NCBI GenBank assembly: GCA_936450465.1
Contig: CAKZFU010000070.1
Location: 62,001 to 126,000, forward strand
Reading direction: 5' to 3'
DNA: 64,000 nt
From: Gibbula magus
Lineage: Eukaryota; Mollusca; Gastropoda; Trochida; Trochidae
Numbering within the stretch: position 1 is the first letter of the stretch; every line of letters begins with the position of its first letter. The notes beneath the pieces were generated by a model, which made no database searches, had not been told where the DNA came from, and saw only the letters and a program-made list of their open reading frames with translations. The translations under genes were made by a program, and so were the position numbers. Shown piece after piece: positions 63,224-64,000 of this stretch.

Positions 63224-63297
63224 TTATTCTAAATTTTGAACTCCCCTTTTTTTTAAAAAAAAATAATAAAAGGGGGAGTTCAAAAAATTTAGAATAA
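63224..63297. repeat. Long AT-rich inverted repeat
   Basis: Arms 63224-63246 and 63273-63297 are complementary except for a two-base bulge and continue into T-run/A-run pairs (63247-63264). Stem of about 30 pairs with an AT-only centre. Confidence 0.9.
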
Positions 63298-63474
63298 AGT
63301 GTCGATTTCGGCTTTAAAAATTTTTCTTCCAGATTCTTGGTGGATTTTTTAAAATCCGAAGCAGTCTCGTTGGTGCACTGTATTGGTCTTTTATTACTGG
63401 GTTCGATCTATTTTGAAAAAAAAAAAAAAAAAAAACGTGGAGATTGTTTATTTTACACAAGTGTCGATTTCGGC
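63297..63474. repeat. 16-bp direct repeat
   Basis: AAGTGTCGATTTCGGC occurs at 63297-63312 and 63459-63474; shorter GATTTCGG relatives follow near 63530 and 63560. Confidence 0.85.
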
Positions 63475-64000
63475 CAAATTTATATTATTTTTTTTAAGTA
63501 TTAATTTCGAACGAAAAAATAATTTGGATTTCGGTCGGGGGAGAAAAAAAGTTAAAGTTATGATTTCGGGGAATTTTTGATTTCGAAAAGAAAGAACGTT
63601 GTGTTCCTAAAGCCAAGACTTGGTCGATTTTTTTCCCCGTTACGGTCAAGTCAAGACCCTGGCTCACACAATGTTCTCTCTATATCTCCCTCTCTCTCAT
63701 ATTTTTTAAAAAAAAAAAAGGGAGGAAAATAAACCAAACGATCTCGTCACATCCTCTCGTTCGTATCAAAACTGTTTCATTGTTTGACAAAGCAAAAGAG
63801 AAAATTTTAACGCGATCGTTCGCCTCCTCCTCCTTCTTCTTCTTCTTCTTCTCTCTCTTCTCGTTTCGGGGGGTTTGTGTTGTCTCGATGAAAAATAACG
63901 AAACGGGTAGGGTTTTTTTTGTTTTTTGCGCTTTACGTCTTTCCCGTATACCTTAACCAGCGCTTCGTTACTTAACATCGTGACGACAGCAGCAGCAGCA

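Larger units (their letters stand above)
62855..64000. other. Non-coding repeat/hairpin region, candidate origin or promoter
   Basis: No convincing gene in about 1.1 kb. It contains the promoter side of the spliced RING gene, two 39-base direct repeats with a CCAATCA box, TATA-like AT repeats, a long AT-rich inverted repeat, a 16-base direct repeat, poly-A runs and purine/pyrimidine tracts. A short basic frame at 63766-63978 (minus) is mainly an Arg run from a CTC/CTT repeat. Confidence 0.55.

Noticed and set aside
63766..63978. Short minus frame MLSNEALVK... with a GTATAC donor-like site
   Set aside because: Mostly an Arg run from a triplet repeat and no partner exon visible; could be a first exon of a gene, but not supported here.
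1..64000. CRISPR arrays, tRNA genes, insertion sequences
   Set aside because: No regularly spaced repeats, cloverleaf-like sequences or transposase motifs were seen.

Overview
The window looks like a stretch of a large double-stranded DNA virus of the herpesvirus order. The best guess is a mollusc-type herpesvirus (Malacoherpesviridae, perhaps abalone-herpesvirus-like). Direct support is a herpesvirus-style terminase ATPase split by an intron, a UL5/Pif1-like SF1 helicase beside an archaeo-eukaryotic-type primase, a PD-(D/E)XK nuclease, a uracil-DNA-glycosylase-like protein, a BIR+RING inhibitor-of-apoptosis protein, furin-site membrane glycoproteins, AATAAA signals overlapping stop codons, and GT-AG introns. 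The family assignment is inference; no database comparison was possible.

Layout. 1-34.7 kb: the two ends of the terminase gene (second exon 1-364, first exon 34083-34688, both minus) bracket about 33.7 kb that would be one giant intron. Inside it lie a zinc-motif protein, several unknown structural or tegument candidates, a four-pass membrane protein, the nuclease, a furin-site glycoprotein, the BIR-RING protein (12.2-12.9 kb), a possibly ESCRT-III-like myristoylated protein (13.0-14.0 kb), a tandem array of eight P-loop nucleoside-kinase-like genes (15.5-25.9 kb), and a replication group (primase, helicase, UNG-like; 27.7-33.9 kb). 34.7-46.3 kb: a 2282-residue protein and two more furin-site glycoproteins, all plus strand. 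46.3-47.1 kb: non-coding, repeat-rich DNA, then a small spliced tail-anchored protein. 47.8-62.9 kb: a minus-strand array of seven RING-finger genes and one collapsed relative. Six of the seven carry four or five UBA-like modules, and the most upstream one has two introns. 62.9-64 kb: non-coding DNA with CCAAT-containing direct repeats and a large AT-rich hairpin, a candidate replication origin or regulatory region.

How the parts fit: terminase packages DNA; helicase, primase, nuclease and UNG-like protein serve replication and repair; the kinase array may serve nucleotide supply or may have been repurposed; the three glycoproteins share one design and are candidates for envelope attachment or fusion. 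The BIR-RING gene and the RING array are candidates for ubiquitin-based control of host death or defence signalling. The most novel items are the 33.7 kb terminase intron, the repeat-built UBA/RING family with introns at matching positions of its two halves, and the kinase array with degenerate members.

Many open reading frames begin upstream at non-ATG codons or overlap a neighbour; starts given here are ATG codons chosen by spacing, family pattern and overlap.
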